Below, in pieces: positions 41,718 through 51,608 of a stretch of DNA of 64,000 nt. Under the pieces are notes generated by a model. The model made no database searches. It saw only the letters and a list, made by a program, of their open reading frames with translations, and was not told where the DNA came from. Within the stretch, counting starts at the first letter, position 1. Each line of letters begins with the position of its first letter. Origin of the DNA: Flagellimonas sediminis. Lineage in GTDB: Bacteria > Bacteroidota > Bacteroidia > Flavobacteriales > Flavobacteriaceae. Location: positions 124,001 to 188,000 of the forward strand of contig NZ_JAAAMI010000001.1 in NCBI RefSeq assembly GCF_010500845.1, read 5' to 3'. The translations under genes were made by a program, and so were the position numbers.

Positions 41718-44477
41718 TTAAGGGTTTATGGTCCAGGATACATAATAAATGGAACCTACGAATCCGGTACCAATGGCAGTGTAGTATTCATCCCCCAATA
41801 TATTGGAGCCCCCTACCTTGAAAACGGATTTTAAAGAAGGTACTCCGTAGTTGATCTGCGCATCCAAAACCGTAAAGGCAGGGATGTCACCATCAGCAAA
41901 AGAAGCTTCCCAATAATAGCTGTCGCTCCATCTATAGTTTACATTGAAACCGAAATTCTTGAACAGTTCGGTATGGCCAAAGTGAGCTTTTACCTTATGT
42001 TTTGGTGTGTTAAAGTTGGTCCTTAAATCAGGATACAATCCCCTGTCAATGTCCAATTCAGCATAGGTATAGTTTACACCAAGATCAAATCCACCCAACT
42101 TGGTATCCACACCAATGGTTCCACCAAATGAGTTGATGTCTACATCGGAATTGGTGTATGTTTGGTAAACCTTGTAATCTCCATTTTGAAGGGCCAACAA
42201 GGAAAGTCCTCCATCGCCTGCTTGGCCATAAAGCGGAACTGCTACGGCAGTATTGGCCAAAAAGCTGGAATAGCTGTTATAATATCCACTCAAATCAATG
42301 GTGAACTTGCCCAATTGGGAACGGTAACCTACTTCGTAAGCAGTGATTTCTTCTGGTTTTACCAAAGGAGTTTCCACTGCGGTTGGCGCACCGGCCAAAA
42401 CAGAACCAATGGAATAGGCATTTTCATATGCGGCACGACCTACTACCTGCACTGAGGATTGGCCTGTCAAGGTCTGACCACTTTGGCTCAAATTATACGT
42501 CCTTACATCCCTATCCAAGTTGGAAGGGGCAGAACCTACCAAAACGGCAGAACCGGCATCCAAGCCAATGAACAAGTCTTGGGTAGTAGGGTTCCTGAAA
42601 CCTTGTTGAACGGAAACCCTTAAGTTGTGGTTTCTTTGTTCGCCAGCAGTATAGGCCAAAGAGACCCTAGGGGAAACAAAGCCGTCAAAGAACTCATTTT
42701 TATCATAACGGGCAGAACCGGTAAACTTCAATCGGTCATCCAAAAACTTCTTTTGAAGTTGGATGTAGGCACCATATTCATTGTAGGAAATAGGTCCATC
42801 GATATCGGTAAAGATGGTTCCGTTGGAATTCAATACATACTCACGGAATGATCCTCCAACCTGAAGATCGGCCCAATTATCTATCAAATGGGCAAAGTTG
42901 TAATTACCGTTAATGTGTCTGAATTTGGTCTTATCAATAAACTTGGCTCCCGTTGTCAGGTTTCCATCATTGGTTACCCTGTTGAAGGCGCTTTCAAATG
43001 CTGGGGTGCCGGGTATCAATCGCCCAGTGTCCGCAGCTTGCCTTGCTGCAATGTGTGCTTGGGTAGAAGATTGTTCCGGGGTAAGGCCCGCTTGTTGTAT
43101 CCCTCCCAAATAAGCAGGAATATAAGTGGAGGCATAATCCGTGAACCACTGTACATCAGATTTCCATGAACGGTTCACATTGATGGCCGCGAAACGGGTA
43201 TCGTAAGCATCCCCAGAATTTTCAGAAACAATGTATCCCCTTAAAAAGAAGTTCTTGTTCTTAATCTCCAGTTTGTGCTGTTGCATGGTAAATCCGCTTA
43301 CCGCATATCGGTTGGCCCCTTGATAGATTGTGGTACCGCGACCGATCCTACTGTTGAAAATGATTTCAAAATCGTCTGCGAATGGACGTAAGTGCAAGGC
43401 AAAGTCTGCTTTTACGCTTTCCGCACCATAATCAGCCAAATCTGCTTCATCATATCCTGTTCTTGAAATACGTGCTGAACCTACAGTTCCTGAAGGCAAT
43501 CCGGCCGCTGCATCAAAGTTCAAAGTGGTAGCTACCTCATCCCCATACACGTTCAATCCATTGTATGCCGGATTGGATCGATCAGCACCGGGATTGTTTA
43601 GGTCTACCCTACTGTTGGCATGCCAATCCTCACCTGTTAACACCGATAGGTTGGCCTTAACGGCTACCCTATCACTAAAGGCATGGGCAGCACGTACACC
43701 AAAGTCTTTATAAAAATTACTTCCGGCAGCATCCTGAACGGTTACCCCTCCTTTGAAATAGGCACTGATCCCTTGAAAATCAAAAGGGTTCTTACTGTTC
43801 ATGAACAAAATACCGTTAAAGGCACCTGCACCGTACAATGCCGAGGAAGCACCTGGTAAGATCTCAACACTTTGCACATCCAACTCGGACATCCCCACAA
43901 GGTTACCCAAAACGAAGTTCAGACCTGGGGAGGTATTGTCCATACCATCTACCAACTGCAAGAACCTGTTATTGGCAAAGGTGGCAAAACCTCTAGTGTT
44001 GATGGACTGGAACGTTAAACTGTTCGTATTGATATCCACTCCTTTCAAATTTTGGAGTCCCCCATAAAAGGATTCAGAAGTGGTATTCTTGATTTCCTTA
44101 AGTCCGAACCGTTCCACGGAAACCGGCGATTCGAAGATACGTTCCGGGGTTCTGGAGGCGGAGATCACTATTTCATCCAGCAACGTGGATGCCTCTTTTA
44201 AGGTAATGGACAAGGTTTGGTTATTGGCAGTGACACTGGCCAAAAAATCAGAAAAGCCAATACTGGTAAACCTAAGTTGGAATGGTGGTCTTTCCGAAGT
44301 ATTGAACGTAAAGTTACCATCGAAGTCGGTCGTGGTCCCCTCCGCTTTGCCCACCAACACTACGTTGGCCCCAGGAACCGGTTGATTATTTTCATCAACT
44401 ACTTTCCCCTGTACGGTAGTCTGAGCATAGGAGACGATACCCAACAGCATCAGGGAAATTGCCATAAGTCTTTTCAT
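41718..44477 (-). CDS. Orphan TonB-dependent receptor
   Basis: 919 residues. A signal peptide (to about residue 19, VSYAQ), a carboxypeptidase-regulatory-like domain (TTVQGKVVDENNQPVPGANVV, residues 20-95), a plug with LDEIVISASRTPER, TRGFATFANNRFLQLVDGMDN and SVEILPGASSALYGAGAFNG, and a long barrel. The barrel ends in a non-aromatic residue (SWTINP) after the usual final strand. No SusD, enzyme or regulator is adjacent, so the substrate cannot be guessed. The upstream region has a palindrome and a possible leader hairpin. Confidence 0.88.
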   Translation of the reverse strand: MKRLMAISLMLLGIVSYAQTTVQGKVVDENNQPVPGANVVLVGKAEGTTTDFDGNFTFNTSERPPFQLRFTSIGFSDFLASVTANNQTLSITLKEASTLLDEIVISASRTPERIFESPVSVERFGLKEIKNTTSESFYGGLQNLKGVDINTNSLTFQSINTRGFATFANNRFLQLVDGMDNTSPGLNFVLGNLVGMSELDVQSVEILPGASSALYGAGAFNGILFMNSKNPFDFQGISAYFKGGVTVQDAAGSNFYKDFGVRAAHAFSDRVAVKANLSVLTGEDWHANSRVDLNNPGADRSNPAYNGLNVYGDEVATTLNFDAAAGLPSGTVGSARISRTGYDEADLADYGAESVKADFALHLRPFADDFEIIFNSRIGRGTTIYQGANRYAVSGFTMQQHKLEIKNKNFFLRGYIVSENSGDAYDTRFAAINVNRSWKSDVQWFTDYASTYIPAYLGGIQQAGLTPEQSSTQAHIAARQAADTGRLIPGTPAFESAFNRVTNDGNLTTGAKFIDKTKFRHINGNYNFAHLIDNWADLQVGGSFREYVLNSNGTIFTDIDGPISYNEYGAYIQLQKKFLDDRLKFTGSARYDKNEFFDGFVSPRVSLAYTAGEQRNHNLRVSVQQGFRNPTTQDLFIGLDAGSAVLVGSAPSNLDRDVRTYNLSQSGQTLTGQSSVQVVGRAAYENAYSIGSVLAGAPTAVETPLVKPEEITAYEVGYRSQLGKFTIDLSGYYNSYSSFLANTAVAVPLYGQAGDGGLSLLALQNGDYKVYQTYTNSDVDINSFGGTIGVDTKLGGFDLGVNYTYAELDIDRGLYPDLRTNFNTPKHKVKAHFGHTELFKNFGFNVNYRWSDSYYWEASFADGDIPAFTVLDAQINYGVPSLKSVFKVGGSNILGDEYYTAIGTGFVGSIYYVSWTINP

Positions 44478-44526
44478 CGGTTATGAATTAGAGTTAATTT
44501 AGTTTTTATGTACATGTTCAGTTATG

Positions 44527-44553
44527 AAATGGAAGATACATTATTTTCCATTT
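44527..44553 (-). promoter_or_regulatory. Leader hairpin of the orphan TonB receptor
   Basis: AAATGGAA (44527-44534) can pair with TTCCATTT (44546-44553) across an 11-base loop. It lies in the presumed 5' leader and could stabilise the message. Confidence 0.35.
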
Positions 44554-44575
44554 CCATAATACAAATATGAAAAAA

Positions 44576-44591
44576 ATTATGCGTGCATAAT
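44576..44591. promoter_or_regulatory. Palindrome, possible operator of the orphan TonB receptor
   Basis: ATTATGC-GT-GCATAAT is a perfect 7+7 inverted repeat just upstream of a near-consensus -7 box (CATATTTG on the minus strand, 44561-44568). Its place near -20 to -35 fits a repressor site. Confidence 0.4.
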
Positions 44592-44631
44592 ACTTTTTCA
44601 GTAAAAATCCATGGGATAATATACATAATCA

Positions 44632-44659
44632 ATAAAAAAGCGTCCAATTGGACGCTTAT
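44632..44659 (-). terminator. Rho-independent terminator of glmS
   Basis: The perfect palindrome AAGCGTCCAATTGGACGCTT is followed on the minus strand by T residues, 26 bases after the glmS stop codon. Confidence 0.85.
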
Positions 44660-44685
44660 AAATTCAAAATCTCGATATTTTTTGG

Positions 44686-46533
44686 TTACTCCACGGTAAC
44701 CGATTTAGCCAAGTTTCTAGGCTGGTCCACATTGCAACCCCTCATCACTGCAATATGGTAGGACAGTAATTGCAATGGTATGGTAGTCAACAAAGGTGAA
44801 AGACTTTCAGAAGTTTCCGGCACCTCTATCACGTGGTCTGCCAATTCTTTCACGGATTGGTCCCCTTCGGTAACAATGGCTATGATCTTTCCTTTTCTGG
44901 ATTTGATTTCCTGGATATTGCTCACTACTTTTTCATAGTGTCCCTTTTTGGTGGCAATTACGATAACCGGCATTTGCTCATCGATCAGGGCGATAGGACC
45001 GTGTTTCATCTCAGCAGCGGGATACCCTTCTGCGTGGATATAACTGATTTCTTTCAATTTCAAGGCACCTTCAAGAGCAACCGGGAAATTGTAACCCCTT
45101 CCCAAATACAAACAGTTAGTGGAATCTTTATAGATATGGGAAATCTCTTCCACAACGGGATTGGACAACAAGGTCTTTTCAACCTTCGCAGGAATCCCTT
45201 CCAACTCTGCCAAAAACTCGTGGTATTTAGACTGTGACAAGGTTCCTTTTTCATGTGCCAGTTTAAGGGCAATCAGCGTTAGTACCGTAATCTGCGTAGT
45301 AAATGCTTTGGTAGACGCCACCCCAATTTCGGGACCAGCATGGGTATAGGCACCGGCATGGGTTTCCCTTGCAATGGAAGAACCCACCACGTTGCACACC
45401 CCAAATACGAAAGCCCCTTTTTCCTTGGCCAATTTTATGGCCGCCAAGGTATCCGCTGTTTCTCCCGATTGGGAAATGGCAATAAGCACATCTTTGTCGG
45501 TAATGACAGGGTTTCTGTAACGGAATTCAGATGCGTATTCAACCTCTACAGGAATACGGGCCAAATCCTCAAAAATGTATTCTGCTACCAATCCGGCATG
45601 CCATGAGGTACCACAAGCCACAATAATGATGCGATTGGCATTCAGGAATTTCTCCAAATTCTGGTCAATCCCTGCCATTTTGATGATTCCCTTATTGGCC
45701 AAAAGTCGACCGCGGTAAGTATCTAGAATGGCCCTTGGCTGTTCATAGATTTCTTTGAGCATAAAATGGTCGTAACCCCCTTTTTCAATTTCTTCAAGGT
45801 TTAATTGCAGTTCCAAAATGTTGGGATAGGCAATTGCATCATCCTTGATCTTGCGTAATTTGATCTCTTTCCCTATACGCACAATGGCCATTTCCTCATC
45901 TTCAAGATACACGGCATTGTTGGTGTATTCAATAAATGGCGAAGCATCTGAAGCAATAAAATATTCATTCTCCCCAATACCTATAGCCAAAGGACTTCCC
46001 AATTTGGCCACTACGATTTCATCCGGCTTGGTTCGGTCAAAAACTGCAATAGCGTAGGCCCCCACCACTTGGTTAAGGGCAATTTGAACGGCCTTGCCCA
46101 ATTTGACCCCTTCTTTGTTCTTTACTTCCTCAATAAGGTTGACCAACACTTCGGTATCGGTATCGGATTCAAAAGTGTATCCGCGTTTGATGAGGGCTTG
46201 TTTAATGGCATCGTAGTTTTCGATGATACCGTTGTGGATGATCATCAAATCCCCTGAGTTGGAATAATGTGGGTGGGAGTTTACATCATTTGGGACCCCG
46301 TGGGTGGCCCATCTTGTATGGCCTAACCCTAATTTACCAGAGGTACGTATTGAATTTTCTGCTTTATTCCTTAAGTCTTCAACCTTTCCCTTCGTTTTGG
46401 AAAGGTGCGTTTTTTCACCATCAAACAATACGATACCAGCACTGTCATAACCACGGTACTCCAGTCTTTGGAGACCTTTAATTATAATTGGGTACGCTTC
46501 TCGATAACCAATATATCCTACTATTCCACACAT
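44686..46533 (-). CDS. glmS: Glutamine--fructose-6-phosphate aminotransferase
   Basis: 615 residues. The start is fixed by chemistry: the ATG is followed by Cys (MCGIVGYIGYREA), which must become residue 1 as the glutaminase nucleophile; a longer frame of 15 residues is therefore rejected. The glutaminase domain has GLGHTRWATHGVPN; two SIS domains follow (ISQSGETADTLAAIKLAKEKG and EGALKLKEISYIHAEGYPA, each split by loops), ending NLAKSVTVE. It makes glucosamine-6-phosphate for peptidoglycan and lipopolysaccharide. No glmS ribozyme is evident in the short leader. Confidence 0.97.
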   Translation of the reverse strand: MCGIVGYIGYREAYPIIIKGLQRLEYRGYDSAGIVLFDGEKTHLSKTKGKVEDLRNKAENSIRTSGKLGLGHTRWATHGVPNDVNSHPHYSNSGDLMIIHNGIIENYDAIKQALIKRGYTFESDTDTEVLVNLIEEVKNKEGVKLGKAVQIALNQVVGAYAIAVFDRTKPDEIVVAKLGSPLAIGIGENEYFIASDASPFIEYTNNAVYLEDEEMAIVRIGKEIKLRKIKDDAIAYPNILELQLNLEEIEKGGYDHFMLKEIYEQPRAILDTYRGRLLANKGIIKMAGIDQNLEKFLNANRIIIVACGTSWHAGLVAEYIFEDLARIPVEVEYASEFRYRNPVITDKDVLIAISQSGETADTLAAIKLAKEKGAFVFGVCNVVGSSIARETHAGAYTHAGPEIGVASTKAFTTQITVLTLIALKLAHEKGTLSQSKYHEFLAELEGIPAKVEKTLLSNPVVEEISHIYKDSTNCLYLGRGYNFPVALEGALKLKEISYIHAEGYPAAEMKHGPIALIDEQMPVIVIATKKGHYEKVVSNIQEIKSRKGKIIAIVTEGDQSVKELADHVIEVPETSESLSPLLTTIPLQLLSYHIAVMRGCNVDQPRNLAKSVTVE

Positions 46534-46579
46534 AAGTATATTTTTTTGACAAGTACCGCTTTTGGGGGAAAGCGGCATA

Positions 46580-46587
46580 CAAATTTA
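46580..46587 (-). promoter_or_regulatory. Predicted promoter of glmS (-7 box TAAATTTG)
   Basis: Exact TAnnTTTG match on the minus strand, 46 bases before the chosen glmS ATG, which supports the short start. Confidence 0.5.
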
Positions 46588-46662
46588 TAAGGTATATGTG
46601 AAAAAATATAAATACGGCCGTTTAAAACGATGAAAGTTCAGAAATGATCTGTAATGGGCACC

Positions 46663-48486
46663 TTAGTTGGCCTCTGTATAAAATATTTCCAATTTCAACT
46701 TTTTGGCTTCTTCCCCAGCCCCAACATTACTTCCATAGAGAACGGTTCCCAATGGGCTAACTGTTGACATTACAGGATAAAACACTCCTTGCATGCCACT
46801 ATCCACAGCTTCTTGAACATTTGGAAAAGCAATATTGGAGGTCATCGTCAACGCCAGTTTGGCATTTGTAGAATCCCTTACAATAATATTGTTGATGTGC
46901 TCCGTAATCCTGATGGTATATTGGACTCCCAAGCCATTTTCTTTTTCAATAATTCCATCATGACTGGTATACAACCTTAATGGATTGTTTGTGGTAGCGG
47001 TTGTACCTATTTCGTTTGTTACATCATACAAAGGCATACTTGTTTCACCATTGTACAGATATAACCTCGGAGGCTCTACGGTTCCACCTGCCAAATCCAA
47101 GGTTTCCCTATCTATATAAAACACCAGCTTGGCTTCGTTGATCACCCAATTTTTGGATCTGATCTGGTTGATAATCTCTGAACCTCCATTTTCAGATTCG
47201 TCGAACAATCGGATTTCTGTCAGGGTAGCACCGCCCTTTACATAAATTCTGGAACTGTTGGAATCATTATCCAATGCATCGGCTATGTTGGTCGGGAACA
47301 TCTCGTTCTCAAAAACATTCACAGCATTGCCGGTAATCCCAGTTGTTCTATTGGCCGCCAACAGACTCAACACAAAATCCTTTTCCCTTGTCACCACCGT
47401 CTCCTCTGAGGTATCGTAATCTTGGTACTCGTAAGTTACCGTAATGTTGGCCTCGGTAAGGTCCAATAGGAACATCAACTCGTCCATATCGGCTCCTGAA
47501 AGGTAAATACCTCGGAAAAAGTTCCTAAAATTGGATTGACTCAACAGTTCTGACTGGCCTTCTTTATCCAAAAGGTTCTGCTGAAAAAAATCCGGGTTCA
47601 AAGGCACTCTAATGCCAGGATTCAATTTGGTATCCACTTGGGTAGATTCATCAACATCCTCGGTTTCCGGGTCATCTTCCTTATAAAAAAGGTATTCTTC
47701 ATTGTTGATGGTCACTTCCCCATCGAAAAGGGTCTCACCAATAAATGCCGAAAAATCTTGGTTGGAATAGTATTCCTGGGCTTCTTCAAAACTTGAATTT
47801 GGATCAAGGTCCCTCAATAAATAATTAGATCTGGCCACAATTAAATTGAAGGACTGGTTTCTGTCCCCGTAGATACTGTCCAGATCAAAACGCTTTGCAA
47901 AGTTATTTGCCACAAAACCATCCTGGGTACCATCATCATCCGGATCGAAAGGATTGGAACCGATCACTCTTTCCTGGTTGTCAGTAACCCCGTCACCATC
48001 CCAGTCTGAATTGGGATCGTCAATATCGTCACCACTTTCAAACTCGTCATCAACACCATCCCCATCACTATCCGATGAAGGCGGCAATTGAAAAGGAATG
48101 TAAAGGTAAACCTCCTTTACGGTTTCGTTTTCCACTACGGTAGATGCACTATCATCAGAATCTGCTTTATCTTCAGAAGCTTGTGAAATATCTCCGAAGG
48201 TTGGTGAGGCATTGGGCAGGTTTACTTGTGATATAATGCTGGCCTTACGCTTTCCATACACAGGATCGTTGAATGTTCCCAATTGGTATAAAGGCAATCT
48301 ATTGGTCTGTACTGCCGTGATACCCTTGTTAAAGGCAAAAACGTCATATTCCATTTTGCCAGTGGTAAAGGGTTCCCCGGAAACCACACCCTCACCAATG
48401 GTATCCAACTCATCATCACAAGAAGCAATCAGCAGAAACAAAGTTCCGACCATTGCCGAAACTTTAAAGATTTTGGAAAATCCCAT
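46663..48486 (-). CDS. DUF4270 lipoprotein with calcium-binding Asp repeats
   Basis: 607 residues. The lipobox IASC (Cys near 23) is followed by [12 protein letters not shown], typical of DUF4270 outer-membrane lipoproteins of Bacteroidota. Within it, around residues 135-190, are Asp-rich units ([32 protein letters not shown]) like thrombospondin type 3 calcium-binding repeats. The rest is beta-rich. Function unknown. Its start lies five bases after the GT5-like gene, so the two are cotranscribed. Confidence 0.85.
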   Translation of the reverse strand: MGFSKIFKVSAMVGTLFLLIASCDDELDTIGEGVVSGEPFTTGKMEYDVFAFNKGITAVQTNRLPLYQLGTFNDPVYGKRKASIISQVNLPNASPTFGDISQASEDKADSDDSASTVVENETVKEVYLYIPFQLPPSSDSDGDGVDDEFESGDDIDDPNSDWDGDGVTDNQERVIGSNPFDPDDDGTQDGFVANNFAKRFDLDSIYGDRNQSFNLIVARSNYLLRDLDPNSSFEEAQEYYSNQDFSAFIGETLFDGEVTINNEEYLFYKEDDPETEDVDESTQVDTKLNPGIRVPLNPDFFQQNLLDKEGQSELLSQSNFRNFFRGIYLSGADMDELMFLLDLTEANITVTYEYQDYDTSEETVVTREKDFVLSLLAANRTTGITGNAVNVFENEMFPTNIADALDNDSNSSRIYVKGGATLTEIRLFDESENGGSEIINQIRSKNWVINEAKLVFYIDRETLDLAGGTVEPPRLYLYNGETSMPLYDVTNEIGTTATTNNPLRLYTSHDGIIEKENGLGVQYTIRITEHINNIIVRDSTNAKLALTMTSNIAFPNVQEAVDSGMQGVFYPVMSTVSPLGTVLYGSNVGAGEEAKKLKLEIFYTEAN

Positions 48487-48491
48487 GCAAT

Positions 48492-49301
48492 TTATTTTAA
48501 AACCTCTGTTTTATAGAAATTAGTATATGCCTCTTCCGCTTCTTGGAGCGAAACGTAAGGCAGAACAGGTTTGGAAAGTTTTTCTATGTATTCCTTTAAA
48601 TCCCTCTCCAACTCATCCGAGGCTAAAATAACCGCATCGGAATGATCTACGGCAACCTTTAACAAATTATTATAGTCGGGCTGTACCAGCACAGAGATTT
48701 CTTCTTTATCAATACCATCAAAGGCAATTTTGTTGATCATTTCCATGTCAAGGTTACCTTCAAAACCTTTGCCATAAACTGAGGTCACAATCCTGCTATC
48801 AGCAAACAAGGGTTCATCCGCATAATACTTTCTTAGGTAAAGGGGCAACAAAGAGGCCATCCAACCGTGTACGTGGATAATGTCTGGCGACCAGTTCAAT
48901 TTCTTCACGGTCTCCACCACTCCTTTGGCAAAGAAAATGGCGCGTTCGTCATTATCAGGGAAAAGATTTCCTTCGGAATCCCTAAAAGTGGATTTGCGCT
49001 TAAAATATTCATCGTTGTCGATAAAGTAGACCTGGATCCTTTCCCTAGGAATGGAAGCCACTTTAATGATCAACGGCATATCCATGTCATTGATCACCAA
49101 GTTCATCCCCGATAAACGTATTACCTCATGTAATTGATGCCTTCTTTCATTGATATTACCGTACCTTGGCATGAAAATCCGTATTTGCCCCCCACTACTG
49201 TTCACCATTCGAGGTGCCTCGTACGACATTAAGGAAACTGGATTCTCTGGGAGGTATGGGACTAATTCAGAAGATACAAACAATACCTTTTTACCATTCA
49301 T
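48492..49301 (-). CDS. GT5-like (glycogen synthase N-terminal) single-domain protein
   Basis: 269 residues from [13 protein letters not shown]; the longer frame adds 13. It covers only the N-terminal Rossmann half of glycogen/starch synthase: [77 protein letters not shown]. The KTGGL ADP-glucose motif expected after the first strand is replaced by [10 protein letters not shown], and the second glycosyltransferase domain is missing, so catalysis is doubtful. Relatives in Bacteroidota are annotated as glycogen/starch synthase. It diverges from panC and precedes the DUF4270 gene. Confidence 0.82.
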   Translation of the reverse strand: MNGKKVLFVSSELVPYLPENPVSLMSYEAPRMVNSSGGQIRIFMPRYGNINERRHQLHEVIRLSGMNLVINDMDMPLIIKVASIPRERIQVYFIDNDEYFKRKSTFRDSEGNLFPDNDERAIFFAKGVVETVKKLNWSPDIIHVHGWMASLLPLYLRKYYADEPLFADSRIVTSVYGKGFEGNLDMEMINKIAFDGIDKEEISVLVQPDYNNLLKVAVDHSDAVILASDELERDLKEYIEKLSKPVLPYVSLQEAEEAYTNFYKTEVLK

Positions 49302-49337
49302 AAACACTTTCTTTTGTTTATCTGAAAAACGTAGCCG

Positions 49338-49345
49338 CAAAAGTA
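49338..49345 (-). promoter_or_regulatory. Predicted promoter of the GT5-like/DUF4270 unit (-7 box TACTTTTG)
   Basis: Exact TAnnTTTG match on the minus strand, 37 bases before the GT5-like ATG. Confidence 0.47.
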
Positions 49346-49376
49346 CAAAAATTATGCTGATTACCAGTATTTATAG

Positions 49377-49384
49377 TATTTTTG
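49377..49384 (+). promoter_or_regulatory. Predicted promoter of panC-panD (-7 box TATTTTTG)
   Basis: Exact TAnnTTTG match, 20 bases before the panC ATG; divergent from the GT5-like promoter 31 bases away. Confidence 0.5.
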
Positions 49385-49403
49385 CCCGCCTTTAAAGCTT
49401 GAA

Positions 49404-50252
49404 ATGCATTTATTTGACCGTAAAATGGAGCTAGTTTCCTATCTGGAAGGGGAACGAAAAAAAAACCGGACCTTAGGCCTTGTACCCACTATGGGGGCCT
49501 TGCACACGGGGCATCTCTCCTTGGTCAAAAAAGCGCTTTCGGAAAATGATCTGGTGGTGGTGAGCATTTTTGTGAACCCCACCCAATTTGATAAAAAAGA
49601 TGATCTGGATAAATATCCCAGAAGTTTGGAAAGGGATATTGATCTGTTGAAAACCGTCTCCAAAAAAATCGTTGTCTTTGCCCCCACCGTGGATGAAATC
49701 TATGGCGATCAGGTGAAATCGGAATCCTATGAGTTTGATGGATTGGACAAGGTCATGGAGGGGGAATTCAGGGCCGGGCATTTTGATGGGGTCGGTACCA
49801 TTGTAGAACTTTTGCTCCGTACCGTGGCCCCAAACAAGGCTTATTTTGGCGAAAAGGATTTTCAGCAACTGCAGATCATCAGGAAAATGGCCGAAATCAA
49901 AAAACTACCCTATACCATAATTGGTTGCCCCATAGAGCGGGAACCACACGGATTGGCCATGAGTTCCCGTAATGAAAGGCTGTCCAAAACGACTAGGGAA
50001 CAGGCCGGGTTTATCCATGATACCTTGCAAACTGCCAAATCAAAGTTTGGCACGGAAAGTGCAACAACCATTGCGGATTGGGTAAAATCCGAGTTTAAAA
50101 AGAATCCTGTGTTCAACCTGGAGTATTTCGAGATAACCGATGAGGCCACCTTGACCCCCATGTTAAAAAAACAGGACAACCAAAAATACCGGGCGTTCAT
50201 TGCCGTTTATGCAGATGGAGTTCGCTTAATTGATAATCTAAGATTGAATTGA
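49404..50252 (+). CDS. panC: Pantothenate synthetase
   Basis: 282 residues. The HIGH-like motif is in PTMGALHTGHLSLV, with FVNPTQFDKKDDLDKYPR, YFGEKDFQQL and the KMSKS-like MSSRNERLS. It joins pantoate and beta-alanine using ATP in the pathway to coenzyme A. It leads a panC-panD unit; panD, 12 bases downstream, supplies the beta-alanine. Confidence 0.97.
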   Translation: MHLFDRKMELVSYLEGERKKNRTLGLVPTMGALHTGHLSLVKKALSENDLVVVSIFVNPTQFDKKDDLDKYPRSLERDIDLLKTVSKKIVVFAPTVDEIYGDQVKSESYEFDGLDKVMEGEFRAGHFDGVGTIVELLLRTVAPNKAYFGEKDFQQLQIIRKMAEIKKLPYTIIGCPIEREPHGLAMSSRNERLSKTTREQAGFIHDTLQTAKSKFGTESATTIADWVKSEFKKNPVFNLEYFEITDEATLTPMLKKQDNQKYRAFIAVYADGVRLIDNLRLN

Positions 50253-50264
50253 TAATTTTGCACC

Positions 50265-50615
50265 ATGCAAGTAGAAGTTGTAAAATCTAAAATTCACAGG
50301 GTAAAGGTAACCGGCGCGGACCTTAATTATATTGGAAGCATTACCATTGACGAAGACCTGATGGATGCGGCCAACATTATTAGGGGCGAGAAGGTGCAGA
50401 TCGTGAACAACAATAACGGTGAACGATTGGAAACCTATGCCATTCCCGGGCCAAGGGGCTCAGGGGAACTTACCCTGAACGGGGCCGCCGCCAGAAAAGT
50501 GGCCGTTGGCGACGTGTTGATCCTGATCACATATGCTTGGATGGACATTGAGGAGGCGAAAGTCTTTAATCCAGCATTGGTCTTCCCGAACGAAGCCACC
50601 AATTTATTGAACTAG
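50265..50615 (+). CDS. panD: Aspartate 1-decarboxylase proenzyme
   Basis: 116 residues. The self-cleavage site Gly24-Ser25 lies in [17 protein letters not shown], at the standard place; Ser25 becomes the pyruvoyl cofactor. [20 protein letters not shown] and [22 protein letters not shown] (each split by turns) complete the family pattern. It makes beta-alanine from aspartate for panC. The flippase-like gene begins two bases after its stop. Confidence 0.97.
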   Translation: MQVEVVKSKIHRVKVTGADLNYIGSITIDEDLMDAANIIRGEKVQIVNNNNGERLETYAIPGPRGSGELTLNGAAARKVAVGDVLILITYAWMDIEEAKVFNPALVFPNEATNLLN

Positions 50616-50617
50616 TC

Positions 50618-51583
50618 TTGGGCCAATCCCTGAAAAAATTCCTGAAGATTTTTATCCCAATCGCTTTTGGGCTTTTTTTGGTATGGTATTCCTATAATTC
50701 AACCACTCCTGAAGAACGCAAGGAAATTTTACATTATATCTCCAATGCGAGTCCTTTTTGGGTAAGCATTTCTGTAATTATTGGGATTTTGAGCCATGTG
50801 TCCAGGGCCATCCGCTGGAACTATCTTCTGGAACCCATGGGTTATAAACCCAAGATCATCAATAACATATTCATTGTATTGATTTCATACTTTGCCAATT
50901 TGGGTATTCCCAGATCAGGTGAATTTTTAAGGGCCACAGCTTTGACCACCTATGAGGGTGTTCCTTTCGAAAAGGGTTTTGGCACCATCGTTACGGAACG
51001 GGTCATTGACCTGTTGATGTTATTGATGGTCATTCTGGTTACCTTAATATTACAAACGGATATCATCCTTTCCTTTTTGGAAGAAAAAGGGGTAAACTTG
51101 ATAGGTGCCGCGGGCATTTTGATTGTTGGCATTGTTGGATTATTTATGGGAACATACATTATCCGAAGGTCTAAATCACCTTTTGCCAACAAGTTAAAAT
51201 CTTTCTTGAACGGCTTGCTGGACGGTGTACTCAGCGTTTTCAAAATGAAGAAAAAATGGCCCTTCATTTTTCATACCCTCTTCATTTGGGCCGCCTATTT
51301 TGGTATGTTTTGGGTCATCAAATATACCGTAACCGAAACCATCCCACTTTCCTTAAGCGAACTCTTGGTCGGGTTCGTTTTTGGAGCCTTCGCCATGTCT
51401 ACCACCAATGGGGGTATCGGCCTGTATCCCATTGCGGTAAGTGCGGCATTGGGTATTTATGGAATCTCTTCCGTTTCGGGCGATGCATTCGGTTGGATCA
51501 TGTGGATCGCACAGACCTTGATGGTGGTCATCTTTGGCACAATATCCTTCATAGTATTGCCGTTATTGAATAGAAATCGGTAG
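50618..51583 (+). CDS. Lysylphosphatidylglycerol synthase TM-region / UPF0104 flippase-like membrane protein
   Basis: 321 residues with about eight membrane helices. SHVSRAIRWNYLLEPMGYKP, NLGIPRSGEFLRATAL, GTIVTERVIDLLMLL and TNGGIGLYPIAVSAALG are the hallmarks of the UPF0104/YbhN-like family, related to the flippase half of MprF. It may move a lipid or glycolipid across the membrane; the substrate is unknown. The start is TTG two bases after panD, with no better ATG, so it is the third gene of the pan unit. Confidence 0.86.
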   Translation: MGQSLKKFLKIFIPIAFGLFLVWYSYNSTTPEERKEILHYISNASPFWVSISVIIGILSHVSRAIRWNYLLEPMGYKPKIINNIFIVLISYFANLGIPRSGEFLRATALTTYEGVPFEKGFGTIVTERVIDLLMLLMVILVTLILQTDIILSFLEEKGVNLIGAAGILIVGIVGLFMGTYIIRRSKSPFANKLKSFLNGLLDGVLSVFKMKKKWPFIFHTLFIWAAYFGMFWVIKYTVTETIPLSLSELLVGFVFGAFAMSTTNGGIGLYPIAVSAALGIYGISSVSGDAFGWIMWIAQTLMVVIFGTISFIVLPLLNRNR

Positions 51584-51608
51584 ACCCCGACCACCTAAAT
51601 CTTAACCA

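Noticed and set aside
44576-44591. Fur box at the orphan TonB receptor
   Set aside because: The palindrome has a GC-containing centre and does not match the GATAAT-based Fur pattern.
46534-46662. A glmS ribozyme upstream of glmS
   Set aside because: The leader is only about 40 bases from the predicted promoter, too short for the ribozyme, which is also mainly known from Firmicutes.
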